Assembly (NCBI GenBank): GCA_036583965.1
Contig: JAZBQD010000030.1
Span: 56,545,551-56,609,550, forward strand
Reading direction: 5' to 3'
Origin: Prunella strophiata
Lineage: Eukaryota > Chordata > Aves > Passeriformes > Prunellidae
Length of the DNA stretch: 64,000 nt
The position numbers and the translations under genes are program-made. This document shows, one piece after another, positions 26,406 to 41,100 of this stretch. Numbering within the stretch: position 1 is the first letter of the stretch; the number at the start of each line of letters is the position of its first letter. A model generated the notes under the pieces. That model saw only the letters and a list, made by a program, of their open reading frames with translations. It did not search any database and had not been told where the DNA came from.

Positions 26406-29400
26406 ACACAGGTATACTTAATTTTGTTAGTTCTTCATTTGAGCACTCAACTTTTCAACCTTAATATTCTTTTAAGGTAGATCTCACTGCCAAGTTAATT
26501 TATGTAATTCCTGTTTTGATGTAAACAAATTTGATGGTAATTTTGTACATGAAAACAGATTTTAAAAACTGAACTGCATAGCAGGAAGAAACATTTGTAA
26601 AGAATTCTATTCTCAATGCAAATACCACAGTGTTTAGTGAACTGAAATTGGAAAATACAAACAAATAATTACATGTTATTAGTGTGTGAATATCTACTTA
26701 TTCTATATCTTCATATTAAGTTTAAAAAGGCTTTTTTTAGACAGGTAGAGCTCATTTGTTTTGTTAGAGATGTGTAGGTTTTAAATAATTGAAATAGTCA
26801 TGCATAATTCAAATAATCACTTCCATTAGATACTTAGTCTGATAAATATCTGACGGAAATGCAGATTGAATATGTTTTCCTGATATAAGAATTGCTTTAA
26901 TTTTGAATTCATGGACTGTTGTGTTAATTTGCATAATGATATATCTGTAACAGCAGGCTATGGTTGATGACTCGGACTATGATGTTACCTGATGCAAAAT
27001 GACCCATTTCTTACCTAAACTTGAAGGCAGTATAATGGAATTCAAAACTGCAACTACTGTGCAGTTATAAAGATTAAAATAAAATTTAAAATATTGAAAT
27101 ACAGTAACCAATTAATACTTATTGTTCCTTGTTATAAATGCAAATGCTTGAACAAATTACCTTGAAGGTCTGTGCTACTGAAGTTTACCAAGAACTACTT
27201 CCTGTTTCTGAATAAAATAATGTGTGGCCATCAAATATCAGTGTCTGAATAACTTGGAATTTGCTGAGTAACACTGACAATATCTGTTACATGTGGTTTG
27301 TTTTCTCTCTCTCATACACATATCCTCTCCCCAGGAGGAGTAAATGAACAGACAGGATAAAAAGAAATACATTTGATAAGACATACTGTTCCATCCTAAA
27401 TGAAGTCACTATATTTCTGATAGAAAAGGCAAGATCCTGCATTTCAAATAATATATTATTGGGTTTAAAGGGGCCCCTAGTTCCTGTGGCAGGTCACAGT
27501 CTCAAACAGCCATCTTTCCCTGAGAAAGTTGCTTCTCCCATGAGGTAAATCTTTACCCCATGGTGAAGGTTTTTCTGTGCTTAGGGATTAAAACCTCAGA
27601 GTTTCAGCTACACATAACAGACAGCTTTAGTGTATCATAGGAAAAAGTATTCCATGTTGTTTATGGTTGAAAAAATACTTAAAAAAGAAACACATATACC
27701 TTCTGGTAGTTCTGCATCTCTACCATCTAATGAAAGACCTTCTCCAATTTTATCAACCTGCAAGGCTCTTTTTCCTGCTGACATGCCTTTAATCACCATT
27801 CCTACCCTCCTGTTTGCCTTGCTTTTAATGTCTCAGATGAAGAAATACCTTTTCCTTCTTCACCCTATAATGAAAATGCTAGAAAAACAAGGTTCATTGT
27901 TTTTAAGAGTAAGTTTAGTCCTGAATGAGACAAGTGAGGCAGAGGAGACAAAGAAAAGGAAGATGACGAAACTTTCACAGCTGAGTGCCCTAATAGAATT
28001 TTGTTTAAATGCCTGTGTGGAAATTTCAAGATATAGAGGAGAATTGACTAGGGGGATCAATAGAGGGCTAGGCAGTGAACAGAAAAGTTTAGGAAATATG
28101 AGGATTTACATTTCCTTGGTGCATTATTGATAGGGACATCTACTTATTATGTAAGTAATAATGAGAAAAAACCCACAAAATTTTTTCAAGGTTCAAAGGC
28201 CATGTAAAAATTCTGTCATGGCTTTGCAGATATAAACATTCTAAATAGAACTGGAAGCATTAGTTAATTTTAAATTACTTAAATGACTAAGGTGAAATTC
28301 CAGTGACTTTTAAAACCTCTTCATCCCCCGATTTTTGAAACAAATAAAGTAAACACAAACCAGAGGTGCTGAACCACTCTATTATCCATATTTCTTGGCT
28401 AGGTGAGTAGATACTAGAGTTTTCTGGGAAATTCTGAGAACTACATTAGGTCTTTGGTGCAGCTGTTGTCAGGAAACTAAGGGAAGATAACAAATTTTTA
28501 GCAAGTTGGTCTCCTATGGTATTGCTGGACAGAGTGGGAAATAGTTATGTTCAAAGTAATTTTTTTAAGCACAATTACAGTTGTATTTAATGAGGAAGCA
28601 GAACTGTAAAGCTGTCAGGAAATGCTGTGGCAACAACATTTCTTGAAGGAGCATATTAAATAGTAATGATGTCAAACATCTGAAAGAGTGAGTAGACCTT
28701 GCAAGCACAGTTTTCTAGTCATAGGAAATTAAAAAGGAGTTTGGAATGTTGCCAGTTGACTGACTATAGGGTAAAAAAAAAGACCCACAATAAGCAACAG
28801 TTGTAGTTACAATATTTGCTGAAACCAACACACATTAAATAATAATGAAAGCAGCCATTTAAAAATGCTGGCAGCTTATATGGAACAGCTGAGCTGAAGA
28901 AACTGTGAAAAGGATAAAAAAACCCCAAACTGGTACATAGCCAATGTGCTGTCAAAGAATAAAAAGCTCCATTGGAGATTAAATTGTGAGATAACTTCAG
29001 ACGAGTATTCATAAAACAAATAGTTTGAAAGAAACAGTGTTAATTCTTAGACTGTGTAAGTAAAAATCTTCTTGATTAAAGTGATATCTTCAAAGAAGAA
29101 CTTACTAAGTAGAATACTAATGTTTTTTATTTGCTTGTAATTTTTTAATTAAGAAAAAATGTGGGCAAGGTTGACATTTTTTAACTCACTGGAATACAGC
29201 ATGACCATAGTTTTGTACAAGAATCTTATGTGAAAATGTTTTTAAATTTATGGAAGACATTAAATTTTCTTTAGCCAAGAAGATCTTGTTATTATTACAA
29301 TAAAGAACTTAAAACTAATAACCACTGACATTGGGATCTTAGGTTTTCTAGAAAGAATTAAAATGGAACTCCAAGAAACAAGACAGCTGGGGATATTTTA

Positions 29401-30244
29401 AAAGTCAAGCAATACAGGTATTGAATAGGTGCTATGTCTTTTTCTTTGTTATTCTATACATATTTAACTAATATTGGATTATCATGGCCACTGGGAGGGG
29501 GGAAGGTCTCATTTTCAATGTAATAAAAAGGCCAGATAAATCTGTGAAATTCACTGGGATTTGGTTGATAGCAACATAACTTGAGATCATTAATAAGCCT
29601 TATGAATACATGCAGAATATACACTTCTATTAAAGAAAATATACTCACAGTTAAAACAGAAATGAGGGCTTGAAATGAGCAGTTTGAAAGTGACGTGCAA
29701 GGCTTAGATCCTCTCAACCCCTGCTCTGCTGTTGCATAGAAATGGAAGTGCCTAAATTGAGAAAGTACTTAGAAGGCAATTGACTGTTTTTCAGTAGCTT
29801 CATGTTCTGTTCTGGACACATCTCCATCCTGGTATGTTCCTCAGTCTCACAATTCAGCACATTGGCACTTGTACTCTCAGTGCCTGTAGTAAACATTTAT
29901 AGAGAGCTGAGTAATGTTTCTGACCCTGGGAGAGACCTTGTTTCCCCTAAGGCTTCTGTCAGTGGTATTACTTGCATGTCCCCATCTGTAGATCATTTAA
30001 AAATTGATTATAGAGAGCAAAATCCCAAAAGATGTCACTCAGCTAAGAAGATTCTTAGATTCCAAGCTCAGGCCTAGCAGAAAAGTGCCTGCATATTAGT
30101 ATGTATGTGTGTAAACAAACGTGCATATTTCAAGCTCCCCTGTGATCTCAGTTCCATAGGAGGATCCGAAAGGGAGATAATGCAGACAATCTGAATAGGC
30201 AGAGGACATGGTTTGAGATACTCTGCATTACACAACCTAGAAGA
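26406..30244. other. Unique DNA; holds the longest non-repeat open frame
   Basis: A plus-strand frame runs at 27630-28130 (166 codons, but opening with GTG; the first ATG comes ten codons later). It has no domain I recognise, no signal peptide, no nearby promoter and no clear splice context. A frame of this length is not rare in 64 kb on six frames, so I do not call it a gene. No other feature was recognised in the interval. Confidence 0.5.
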
Positions 30245-30311
30245 TCAGTCCAAGGTCACCTAACATGACTAATGGGACATTCTCAGCACTGCTTGAACCT
30301 CTGTCTTTGCA
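30245..30311 (+). mobile_element. Possible MIR/CORE-SINE remnant
   Basis: The segment reads ccaaggtcacctaacatgac, then a GAACCTCTGTCTTTGCA-like end. This follows the MIR tail order (ccaaggtcacacagc, then about 25 bases, then gaacccaggtcttctg). Divergence is high and only the tail is visible. It is an inference by eye. Confidence 0.35.
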
Positions 30312-31437
30312 GGAAGTCAAAGACAATGTCCTTTAAATACTTATCTATTAGGAAAACTTGTCCTGTACATCTTTCTTATCCCCATTATGTTACATAAAAC
30401 AAAGAACACAAAAAATATTTCCATGTTCAAATCCTCTGCTAGAAGCCAAACTGTCTCTGAAAACCTTAAAATTACTCACAAAAACTTCTGAAGGTTATGA
30501 CAGACCTCCTGCTTCTTTGTTCTTGGTGGTGGTAAAAGCTGGATCCATGCCCAGTGCAGGGAACATAGTGTAAATAGAGTTGCTGCAGATTGCTACTGGA
30601 TTGTTCAAAACATCAGATGGTGAGAATATGTTATTATCAACAAGCTGTTTACTGGCCAATCAATTACAGACTCTGATGGAGCACCAGGCATTTTATTGTA
30701 GGTTAGCCAAATGGATGGAGAAAACATATGTCAATCTCTCTGTTACTTTAAGGGGCAAATTCTGCTCTTTTGCATCAGTATGCTCCACAGCCTCCCGCAG
30801 TGGAAGCACAATGATGTTAGTAGAGCAGGGTAGGATCTAAGGCAGGGCTGTGGGAATCACTAGAGTAATGCAGTTCTCAGATATCTGGGCAACTTTATGT
30901 CAACATACATTTGCATAATAAGAGTACAGCTGAGGCATCTGTGAGTAGTCCTCTCCGCAAAAGGATTTCGAATGCATGAGTTTGTCAGCCTGTGTGCAAT
31001 ATACAAACACTCAGGAATTGTTGAATGGATCTTATATTTGTGCTATTTCTTACATGAACTGAAGTTTTGAGTATTTTATTCACCTTCCACTTATGTATAT
31101 TTTCCCCAGGTCTATAAAATAAAGTAAGTCCATTATCATCAATCCCAAACAGGAAAATACTATCCAGAAACAGATACTGCATGAGGAAATTTTTGAGTTT
31201 AGATAGGGAAAAATATATGTTTATTCACAGCACCTAATCAGTAATATATAATTGAATGGAGATTTTTTTTTCCACCCCTGCTTCTGGGAATTTCCTTCAT
31301 ATTTTTCCAGAGAAGATTTAGTTCCAATGGGGAGCAGGATTTAGAGAAGAGAACAGAACTGAGTTCATTATGATAATGAGAAGAGAAAAAGGCAACTTCC
31401 TTTGGAAAAATCTATGGTTATATTGGTGACAAGCAGT
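30312..31437. other. Unique DNA, no gene seen
   Basis: No exon or RNA gene recognised. At about 30751-30772 it has gggcaaattctgctct, a word I associate with old dispersed amniote repeats, but the match is too short to call. Confidence 0.5.
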
Positions 31438-31492
31438 TTTATATATATATATAGATATACACACACACACAAACACACACATATATATATAT
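31438..31492. repeat. (AT)n-(AC)n-(AT)n compound microsatellite
   Basis: AT units, then ACACACAC with one AA interruption, then AT units. The outer AT blocks are self-complementary and can form cruciform or hairpin structures. Seen directly. Confidence 0.95.
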
Positions 31493-34400
31493 GGACAGTG
31501 ACTAGAAGGATGTGGTATCATAAATGTGCAGTCATTTGTTATGACACACATTTGTTATGCTTGTGTCACAATATGTCTGTGACTTGCTGGCAATATTGGC
31601 ATTAGAGGTTCTCACCTTCCAGAATTAAGTCAGAAGTGACCCAAAATTGTTGTTCTGATCTGGAAAGGAGGAGACAAAGCTCTGCCTTTGAAAACCTATT
31701 AAATATTACATGAGATCTTGGGACTAAAATTTTAAAAAATTTTAAAATGTCAAAGTGCTCATTCTTCAAAAACATACACTGAAAAAACTACATTTTGTGA
31801 AAGGCTAAGCAGATGAAGAGATCTTTCTCTCTATCTCCTCTTGGCTCCACAACCAGTAGTGTGCTAAAGGGAATGAATAAAAACAATTGAGGAACATAGG
31901 ATGTGTTCCAGAACTGTCTGGTTGAAAGTGTTTGAAAAGTTGAATAACTTCTTGATTGCTCCTTTTGTATTTTTTGCCACCATCGTGAAGGTGAGCAGTA
32001 AGTCACTCTGCCAGTTGTTCTTCAACTTGTATCAGGAAAAGAAAGAAGAATCTGTTCTTCAATGAACTTGCCACCACAAGAAACGGCGGACCAGAGTTTT
32101 CTTATATTCAAAAGAAAGAAAGCCTACCTCCTGTGGAGATTATGAATTCTGGAAAAAAATTAAAAAACATAAAATAAAAGCATACTGGTTTTCCACTGAA
32201 ACATGTGGATGGATGTATTCTGAAATGAAAAACTGCAAATCCTTGTTCAAAACCTCACTACTTGCTTTTAATTATTTTTAATGTGTTTTAATTTGAGCAA
32301 GAAACAGCTACAATGCTAAGAGTTTTTTCTTTTTTTAATCATTCAACGTTGTCTAAAATGAGGCTGCATCTCTCCACAGCATTTCTATTAGCTTTAACAG
32401 ACCAATGCCAGTGAGACCAAAAAAGGCTTGGCCCAGGCAAGAGAAAAATCACTGCTACTTAAAGTACATATCACCATGCATAAATATAAAACCTGCACTT
32501 AGCCTCAATGAAATATTTTTCTTCAGAACAAGTCTGATTACATTTACTTAAATACATCTTGAGAAGGTGGGAGGATGTGAAAATTGCTGAGCTTCAAAAT
32601 GCTATTTTCTCAAAAAGGAGAAGAAAAATTTTAGTCATGGCTGCTTTAAACAAATATAATAAAAACTAATTCAAGTAGATCTAGTTATGCTTATAAACAA
32701 ATGTCTGTTAACATATGCAAGCCATACTCTGTGATTTGTCAAAGAGTTCTTTCAAAGGAACTTTTCCCAAAGGAATTGTTACAGGATGGAAGTATATGTG
32801 TTGGGATTTCAGAAATTGATACAGTTTCAACACATGGGATAATATAAAATATGGGAAGGATGGAGAGCAGAACTGGATTTTGGAAACCAGCTTTGTGGAA
32901 CTGTTCACTATTCTGAAAGATCTCATCCAGATCATCACAGATTGAATGCTTCATGCAAAAGTTTTAGTGTGATTGTGCAGGCTGCCTCTTTCTGGACAGT
33001 TACATTTTCACTGGCACCAACATCTTCTTCAGATGAATTGGAACCCATAAAATCATTCAAGCATAAAAGATGGAAAAGAAGGTTAGTGGAGCAGGTTATT
33101 AAACACATGGCAACAGGACTCTGAAAGAGAGGAAGAGAAGGAATGGATAGATATGAATGAATGTGCTCTGCTGACAGCCCTAGAGCCATAGAGGTGTTTA
33201 GAAGTGGGAGGAGGGAGATAGCTTATGCAGCTGATGGAAGTTGAGGAAATGACATTAACATTCTCAGACTATCAGTCACTTCAGAAGAATGTGCAGGGCA
33301 GCCCTAGTGCTTGGGGTAATTATCTCTGCAGTAGCTGGTATTCTTTGAGACTTATTATCAAAAAGAAGATGGACCAGATTAGCATCTATTCTTCTCCTTC
33401 TGCTACAAAAGTTTAAATAATAATTAATTACTACTAGACCTGCAAGATTTTAAAGGTGGGATGCATATTCTAAATTTCATTTTATTCCTATCAGTACTAT
33501 GACTTGGATAAAATTTGAAGCATTATGCAAAAGACAAGCAAACGTGGCCACAAGTAGAAATTATCCCACATAAAGCAGTAACTTCCACAATACAGAAGTG
33601 TAGAGCAGATACAGAAGCAAAACTTTGGTTGATAACATTGCACAGATCTGCTTTCCCTTTTTCAACAGTTAGATGTTAATGCAATTGAGAGGCTTTCAAA
33701 TTGAAATCAATGGGAGTCTCATTATTCACTTCAATAGGAGTGGGATGAAGTTCTAAATAGTAAATGGAGCAATGAAAACCTAAGAAAACAAGAGGCATGC
33801 TAATGTGTGTTTTGTTTAAGAATTCTCAGTTTCATTGGCTCTGCTTAACAAGCAGTTGAAAGCAATGTGCTTGGGGGGTGTGAAAACATATGTGCCTCAT
33901 GGGAGTGGAAGACTATACACCTTTCTACTAATGTTGGATAGAAACAAAACTTGAGGGAAATAATTTAGCCAAGGTGTTGGAACAAGTGCCTTCTGAAGCA
34001 AAAAAAAAAAAAAAAAGAATAAAAAGAAAGGTGCACTAAGTGTTGTTTGTGCTTTACCAGCTTGGGTTTTTTGGAACCATTAAATACAAATCAAATGAAT
34101 AATTTAATATTTTACACAGTATGAGCATCTTGCTTCACTGAGTTTTTGGAACAGTATCACACAGAGAAAATGCAGTGGGTTCATGCCTTGCTGTTCTGTA
34201 ATTTTACTTTGTCCTTACTTCAATTATATTTAAAAGCAAATACTCTTCCTAGTTGTGAGTTGAATTTCATTCTGGCGAGCTAGTGGTCTGCTTTGTTTTT
34301 TGTTTTGTTTTGTTTTGGTTTTCTGTTTTAGGATTTCAGTGTATGAAAATACAGAGAACAGAGTGAATATTTCTAACAAACTTAATCTAAATGTAGACCT

Positions 34401-35042
34401 ATTCTCTAATTATTTTTCCATCCAGGTTCATTGGTGCATACACCCTCTTTTACTTCACACTGGTAGAGTGTATGAAACACTTTGCAGCAAAGGTGCATTT
34501 ACAGGTGCTTTGTCTGGCAACAGCCATCCCAGATCTCTCATTTCTCACATCCTACACACACTTTCTGCTCTTTCTCTTCCCCTTTGCACAATATCCACCT
34601 TCACAATTTCATTTTCCCTTCCTTTTGTCCTTGATATTTTATTTTGCAAAGTCAAGGGTTTTGCAGCAGTCAAGAGTTTTGCAAAGAAAAGCTAGCCACT
34701 TTTTGCTATTTTCATAAATGTCTGTCAGAGGATCCAAATGAAAGGTTCTTAATAGAACTTTGTGAAAAATTGTTTCTTTGTGAAGATGTGAAGTCAATCT
34801 CCTCCTGGGAGTAGTTGTTCTACTGTTTTCATTCTGTATTTGAGCAGACTGGGATGTACACCAATTCCCCACAAATCTTGATTACTTGTGGAAGAAACCC
34901 AAATATGGGCAGCAAGAGAGCGATAGAATAGTCTAACCAGGATCTGAGCACAGGCTTCTGACCTACAAAAACCAGAGGGATACATTTCTTGAAGGGGCAA
35001 TTGGCTCAGTAGTGTGAATTAGAAACAGGTAAGATCAAAGAC
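31493..35042. other. Unique DNA, possible old repeat at 33.7 kb
   Basis: No exon recognised. At 33701-33752 two similar words, ttgaaatcaatgggagtc and cacttcaataggagtggg, lie in tandem. I recall this kind of ‘ttgaagtcaatgggag’ doublet from dispersed old repeats in reptile and bird DNA, but I cannot name the family. An A-run lies at about 34000-34016. Confidence 0.4.
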
Positions 35043-35100
35043 ATATTAGCTTATAGGATTGATGAATCAGTGATATTAGCTTATAGGATTGATGAATCAG
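35043..35100. repeat. Exact tandem duplication, period 30
   Basis: A 28-base block beginning atattagcttataggatt occurs at 35043-35070 and again without change at 35073-35100, separated by TG. Perfect identity suggests a recent duplication or an assembly artefact. Confidence 0.93.
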
Positions 35101-38100
35101 CTCAACCAACCTCCAATCATGGTGTAAAGCTCAAACATTGTAAAAAATTGATCATATTAAATTTTGCATTTCAATGAAATAAATATTGCATGAAAAAGTT
35201 TTTGAACCAGACATAAAAAAAAAAAAAAAAATTGTTCTTCAAAAAACATAGGAAATAAAGAGAAAATCACTTAAATAGCAATGAAAATTTTAGAAATTAT
35301 GAAAAATTAAATGCTTTGATATACTCAAAACATTTTCTTCTGCAAATTTTAATTTTTACAGAGGTTTCTAAATTATGATTTTTCAATCATCATATCATAT
35401 TTAAAATTATGTCTGTGTCTTTTAAATCTCTGTGGATATAAATTACTATTTTAATTTCAGTTATGCCATCAGTCTTGTAAAAGATTTTATTTTGCATACA
35501 TATGAGCATGCCTTCCAGTGGCAGGGTTAAGTCTATTAACCTATTGTTGAGTTTATTTGAGTCAAGAACAAAACAAGAAACTCTGCTGTGAATATTACTA
35601 TTTTTACGGTCTCTAAATTGTTTCTATCTAAAAGCACATCTGCTTATCTGCACATTTTATTGACAATAAATCACTACATTTAAAAAATTCTGTATTTTGC
35701 TAATCTCTATATTGTTTTCTTTCTGCCTGCAAAGTGTTTGAATCCCTGCATTGAGTAAGAGTTTAAGCTGGATCTTACTGTGAAAATGGGAAAAAATGCT
35801 TTCATCTGGAGAAAATGGTGGAATTAACCATTACTCTTATTACTCTTTAGGACTTCTGAGTACTACTGTATTAATCATTGAGACTGCTAAGTCAGTAACA
35901 TGACTGGCATCAGGAAAAAGACTCTTACCCTTTCTTCTTGTCCAATCTGGCATTCAAACTCTCTTCTTTTCAGCAACAATGGGTTTTCCAGAGCTTGATT
36001 TTTGGGTCCTGTAAGATCAGTGCAAACTCTGCCAGCTGTAAGTGCTGAAGTAGCATGGTACTGACTGCCCACCCTCCAGGTCTGAATAGCAGAGCAATCA
36101 GCATCTTGTATTAAGTGCATTTTTTCTGCCTGGCCAAGACTCTCACATCCTTCAGCTTGCATCTGTAGCCCAGCATTTTTCCTCTCACATGGAGACAGTA
36201 GCTACCTGTTGTGCAACTCACACAAAGACATGTTTTGTCTTTTCTTTGCCTGTGTAGAGTGTAGGCTCAGTGGTTCAGCTGTGCTATGAACTGCCTTTCA
36301 TCAGATACAGCTCCTCATGCCAATGGCACCCTCAGTGGAGAGCACTCATGGTAGGTCTCATCACCCTTCTGGGACCTGAGTCTCACTATTGTTTGAATCA
36401 ATGAACTTGACAAGAGAAAGGCCAGGAATATTAAGTGGACTTAATGAATGATTAATGAGTTGGCAGGAGTTGATCCTGTCTGACTTTTGAAATGTCTTGA
36501 TCCAGCCAAAATGAAGGCAGGAGTAGAAAGGAATGAAAGTGCTCAGCAATCTGTTCAGAGAAAGTCATTGGGCAAGAAAGTACAGCACTGAGACTGAATT
36601 AATGTGTAATTGGACTGGGAAAGATGACAGAGGAGTGAGCATGTGGCTGCAGCTTTCCTGAACCTGTCATATTCGGAGGCCCTTCTGTAGTTGCTGCTGG
36701 AAGGAAGGAAAGGAGGGGCTGCAGCAGCAGAAAAAAAACCAAAAAAAACCCCAGATAGGATGTGTTTCAACCATATTCTTTTCACAAAGGCAGTAGTTTA
36801 CTTTTCAGCTATCAATCCAGCTAGTTACGTGGCAAGTGCCAATCCATTGTTAACAGCGGATAACAAGATGAATTACTTTGGGACTCAAAGTATCTGAAAT
36901 AATAAAAGCTGTAAATTGTCTGACAGTCAGCATCCTGCTTCCAGGATGAATTCTGTCTTCTAAAGTGAGTTTAGCATTTATTATTCGGCAGATTATGATA
37001 AGGGTCTGCATGGGATGTTTTGAAAGAATTTGACTAGCTTGTGTTGAGAGTTAACACCATTTGCATTGTAATGAAACATTCTTTCAACAAAGTGTTGAAG
37101 GAAAACAAACGAATTAGTTTTTTGAACAGCACCTGACATTCATAGGGCCCAGTGGTGATGTTGGCTAAATGCCTGCATGACTGATGCCCTTTTCTTAGAG
37201 CTGGCCAGCATTTTTCTGTCTGTGAATTCATGAGAAGACCAAGCAAACAAAAATCTCCCCAGTCCCACTACAGTTTCTTAAAATGATACTAAGCCAGTTT
37301 GATGAAATTTACCATGCATTGCTGTCCTTCCTATCTCTGCATCCCTTTTACTGTCTTCTTTTTCTTTGATATATAAAATGTTATTTCATTTTTGCTGTTG
37401 CAGACCTACATTACTTTTCTTCCTCTATTATTTTGTGTTCTATATAAAAACGATGACTCTTACCTCCTTGCATCCCCCTCTGATCCTTCATGCACTATTC
37501 TCTGTTCTCCAGGAATCACCATGGCAGCAGAGTAGCTGCCAATAAGCTGCTCTCTCCTTTTTCCATGCAAGTGACCTCCAAATTGCTGACCAGTGAGAGA
37601 AAATAAGTTACAACAAAAAATGGGCTGGCACAGGTTAGTTCCCTGCTGGGGTTTCTGGGAGCAGCACAATTGTACTTAGCCCTTTCCTTAGGATAGAAGG
37701 GCAGGTGCCAACCTACTCCACAATGGATAGAGCGGCAGAATAAATAAAGCCAAAATATTTTTTTTCAACCACCATAACAAGCTCTCACAAACACAGGTGT
37801 ATTTTTCCTGAGGGAAATTGTCACGCTGGATTTGGCTACCCTGTAAATATTTTACTGTCTTTCTTCTGTAAATGGTTCCTCCTTTCAAGGTGGGTATAGC
37901 TACGAACATGATAACTAAAGAAGAAATTGTGATAATTCTATTAAGTTAACCACAGGGGAAGGCTTGTAGCCTCATCTGAACAGGCATCTTTTGCATCTTT
38001 GACATTTGTTTTACATCTCCATGATTCATTGCTTCATAGCTGGTGTCTGAGCATGGAAGAAAGACACTAAAAAGCACTATAGAAACATAGGGCTGTCCTG

Positions 38101-41100
38101 TGGCAGACATGACCTAAGGCAGGCATGCAGCTGCCACCTGACTGCACATGAGTCAAATGTGTGTCCACACTAGAGGCCTTCACAGAAGGTTTTGCCATTG
38201 ATACAGAGATATCTTGAACACAATGGTGCATGAAATAACTGCAAAGGAAAAGTAAATTTTCTATAATTATGTGTTAGTTGAAGATATCAATTGATTTGAT
38301 TTAGATGAAGGATTGATTTTTCAGCTCTCAGCTGAGCTACTGAATCCCCTCACAAGACACTGCCCACAGCCAGTTCAGCTACTGTGGCTTAGATGATGGC
38401 AGATAACTGAATGACTTTATTTACTGTGCTTCCACCTAACACATTTAACAGTTGTCAATGTCCTGGCTGGAAGGGTGTGATTCCTACTTTACCATGATTC
38501 ATTTGGCAGACTAAGATAGAGCAAGAATCCATTTATTCCTACTGGATAGGGAACATAGTTGTTTTAATTGTCTCCACAATACACTGATGTAATAACAATG
38601 CTTCTAAATTGGTTTCCACTTTAACCTGCTATAAGAATGCTGCAAGCACTCCTCCAGTATAAAGAGAATGGCTGTTGTAGGGCAGAATTAAACACCAAGC
38701 CTGTGGGAGAAGAGTCAGTCCTTGTTGCAGTGCTGCTTCTTGCCACAAACTGTGGGAAATGCTCCAAAGTCTGGCCACTGCCAGGATAGTAGGCGCAGAC
38801 ATCTGTGGGTGAGTTATTCCAGCAAGTGTGCAGCAGCTCAGCCAGCTGCCAAACAAGCTACCCACAAGTTTTTTGACTTTGGGATGTGTTAGAAGACTGG
38901 TTAGGAAAAGAGAGCACCTAGCAAGCTCATACTTTCCTATTACTGTACTCACTCTCTATTACTGCATTTATTTTAACCCAGCTCTCAGAGTGGGAATTCT
39001 CTGTTATGTAATTGCTGTGGTACTCAGCAGTGGCACAATAATGTGTGGTCCATCTTCTGAGGTGGAAATCCCCTCAGTCCTTGAAAACAACTAATTCTAT
39101 TTATTTTGCATGAGAATGATGAGGAATACATAGGCAGCTGTAAGACACAGGGTGTCCTTTCACATCTGTCATGTCCAGGCAGGGTCTAGGACAGCTACAC
39201 TATTCAAAAGGCAGGCAAATCCTCTGTTGGTTGTTTTTCTTGGTGAGCCCTACATCAAACCCAAGACGTTCCAGCTCTCTTTCAAAGTTAACTTGTCTTC
39301 ATAATACTAATAAAAGTGGAATTAGGGATTAGGATGGTTTGTACAAATAGGAATTAAAAAACATTTTAAATTAATTTCTAAATAGCTGATACTGTCATTA
39401 ACAAGCATATAAAAATTGGTATTTTTAAAATGTTTTTTATATAAAACCTGATTTTAAAATTTTATTTTATGTTATTTTAAAACATTAAACACACAAGCTT
39501 TTTACACATATTTATTTGTAGCACTGATAAAGGACTGAGAATTTTACAACTGCTCACAGCTTCTCTCTTTCACTTGAATTTTCTGAAAATAATAAGCGGA
39601 AAAGTCTCATTGTCCTGACAAGCTCATTCAGGCATGGGTTTCTGGCTGTAATTTGACATTATTAATTGGTGCATTCTGTTCTCACACAGGAAAGGGCTGA
39701 AATAGAACTGAAGTACTTTCTGCATCATGAAATAAGTCAGGTGAAAAAACATATGTCTAACCTATGTGTTCTGTTTATTTAGCAAGCTGGTGAGTCAGTC
39801 TATGCTAATGAAGACTAAAAGGACTGTGAATAATGATCTGTTATTTTTATTCAGGATTTATAAAATCACCAAGACTACAGCTCAAAAATAAAGGAAAAAT
39901 CAGAGGCTTGAAAAATTTTGATTTTAAAGTGAATAAGAGATTATAGAGCTTATTTTGACTGCACTTAGAAGATGACAGTTTCACAGCAGGGATTTTGATG
40001 CATTCTGTAGAGTTAAATTTCTTCCAAGCTAATGAAAGTGGATGCAGTGCCCTTGCAGGTAGGTTTATTATGTTGCTGTTTAAAATCCCACAGTAGAAAA
40101 TTTTGGGAGGGTGAGCAGGGGCCTGTTAAATGTTTTATATGGCAGCTTAGGGAGTAGAGCTATCTCAAGAATACAAAGATACTCCTTAACCTGAGATGAG
40201 ATTAGTGCAGAACTAACCAGAAGAGACTTAGTTATATGCTTTCCATTTACATTTTGTGTACCACAGGCACTCACAAAAACAAGGAACATGGAGTAGTAGT
40301 ACAAAAATCTTTGTAATGAAATTACTTGATCTTAACTGGAAGATTTATGTGATCTCTCATGAGCTATTGACATACCACAGACAACATAGTAACACGAGCT
40401 GTTGAGACACCAGATGTTTAAATGTTGCTTCAAAACCATTAGTATCAGTCCCAAAAGTCATTCGCAGTGTAACTTGTGTCATTACATACTGTGATCCTTG
40501 ACATGGTCTCATGAAGGAGAACATCTCCTCTAAGGTCACTTTGTCTTCTGAAGTGCATTTAGGAATCTTTGTGAAGTGTACTGCAATTATACCTGGACAT
40601 AAACCACAGCAGCAGAGTCTGAGATCTACTGATTCTGAAGATAGAAAGGACATTAGCTAATAGCCTTCCTATTTGCTGCAGCCAAAGAAATGGCATCATG
40701 CAGCACTGCACTTAACTGATCTGTCTCTATAATCTGATATTAGATCAAAATTGAACAATTAGGGGAAAAAATCACAACAGGCATTTAGAGATGCTGAGTG
40801 CTGCCACTACTAATTTTAGGTTGCATATCTTTTTAGCTAAGAGCATGTCGGTGTTTGAGGAAATGTGTAACAGAAGCAGCCTATTTGCAGAAATGTCACA
40901 TTTAGTGCTTCAGAATCAAAACCTAGTGCAAGAATCTCACAAAATTTAGTTTACAGAATTTGATATTTATACTGTATTTGATCAGGTATATTTTGATATA
41001 AAGTAACATATCTGTCTAGGGAATTTTCTGTACCAGAAAACTCTCAGGAGGTCAAAACCACTGAGCAAAGTTACATTGTAGTACTGAAGTGCCTTTTTGC

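Noticed and set aside
31438..31492. AT/AC run as a promoter TATA cluster
   Set aside because: It is a compound microsatellite with no transcript or open frame positioned to use it.
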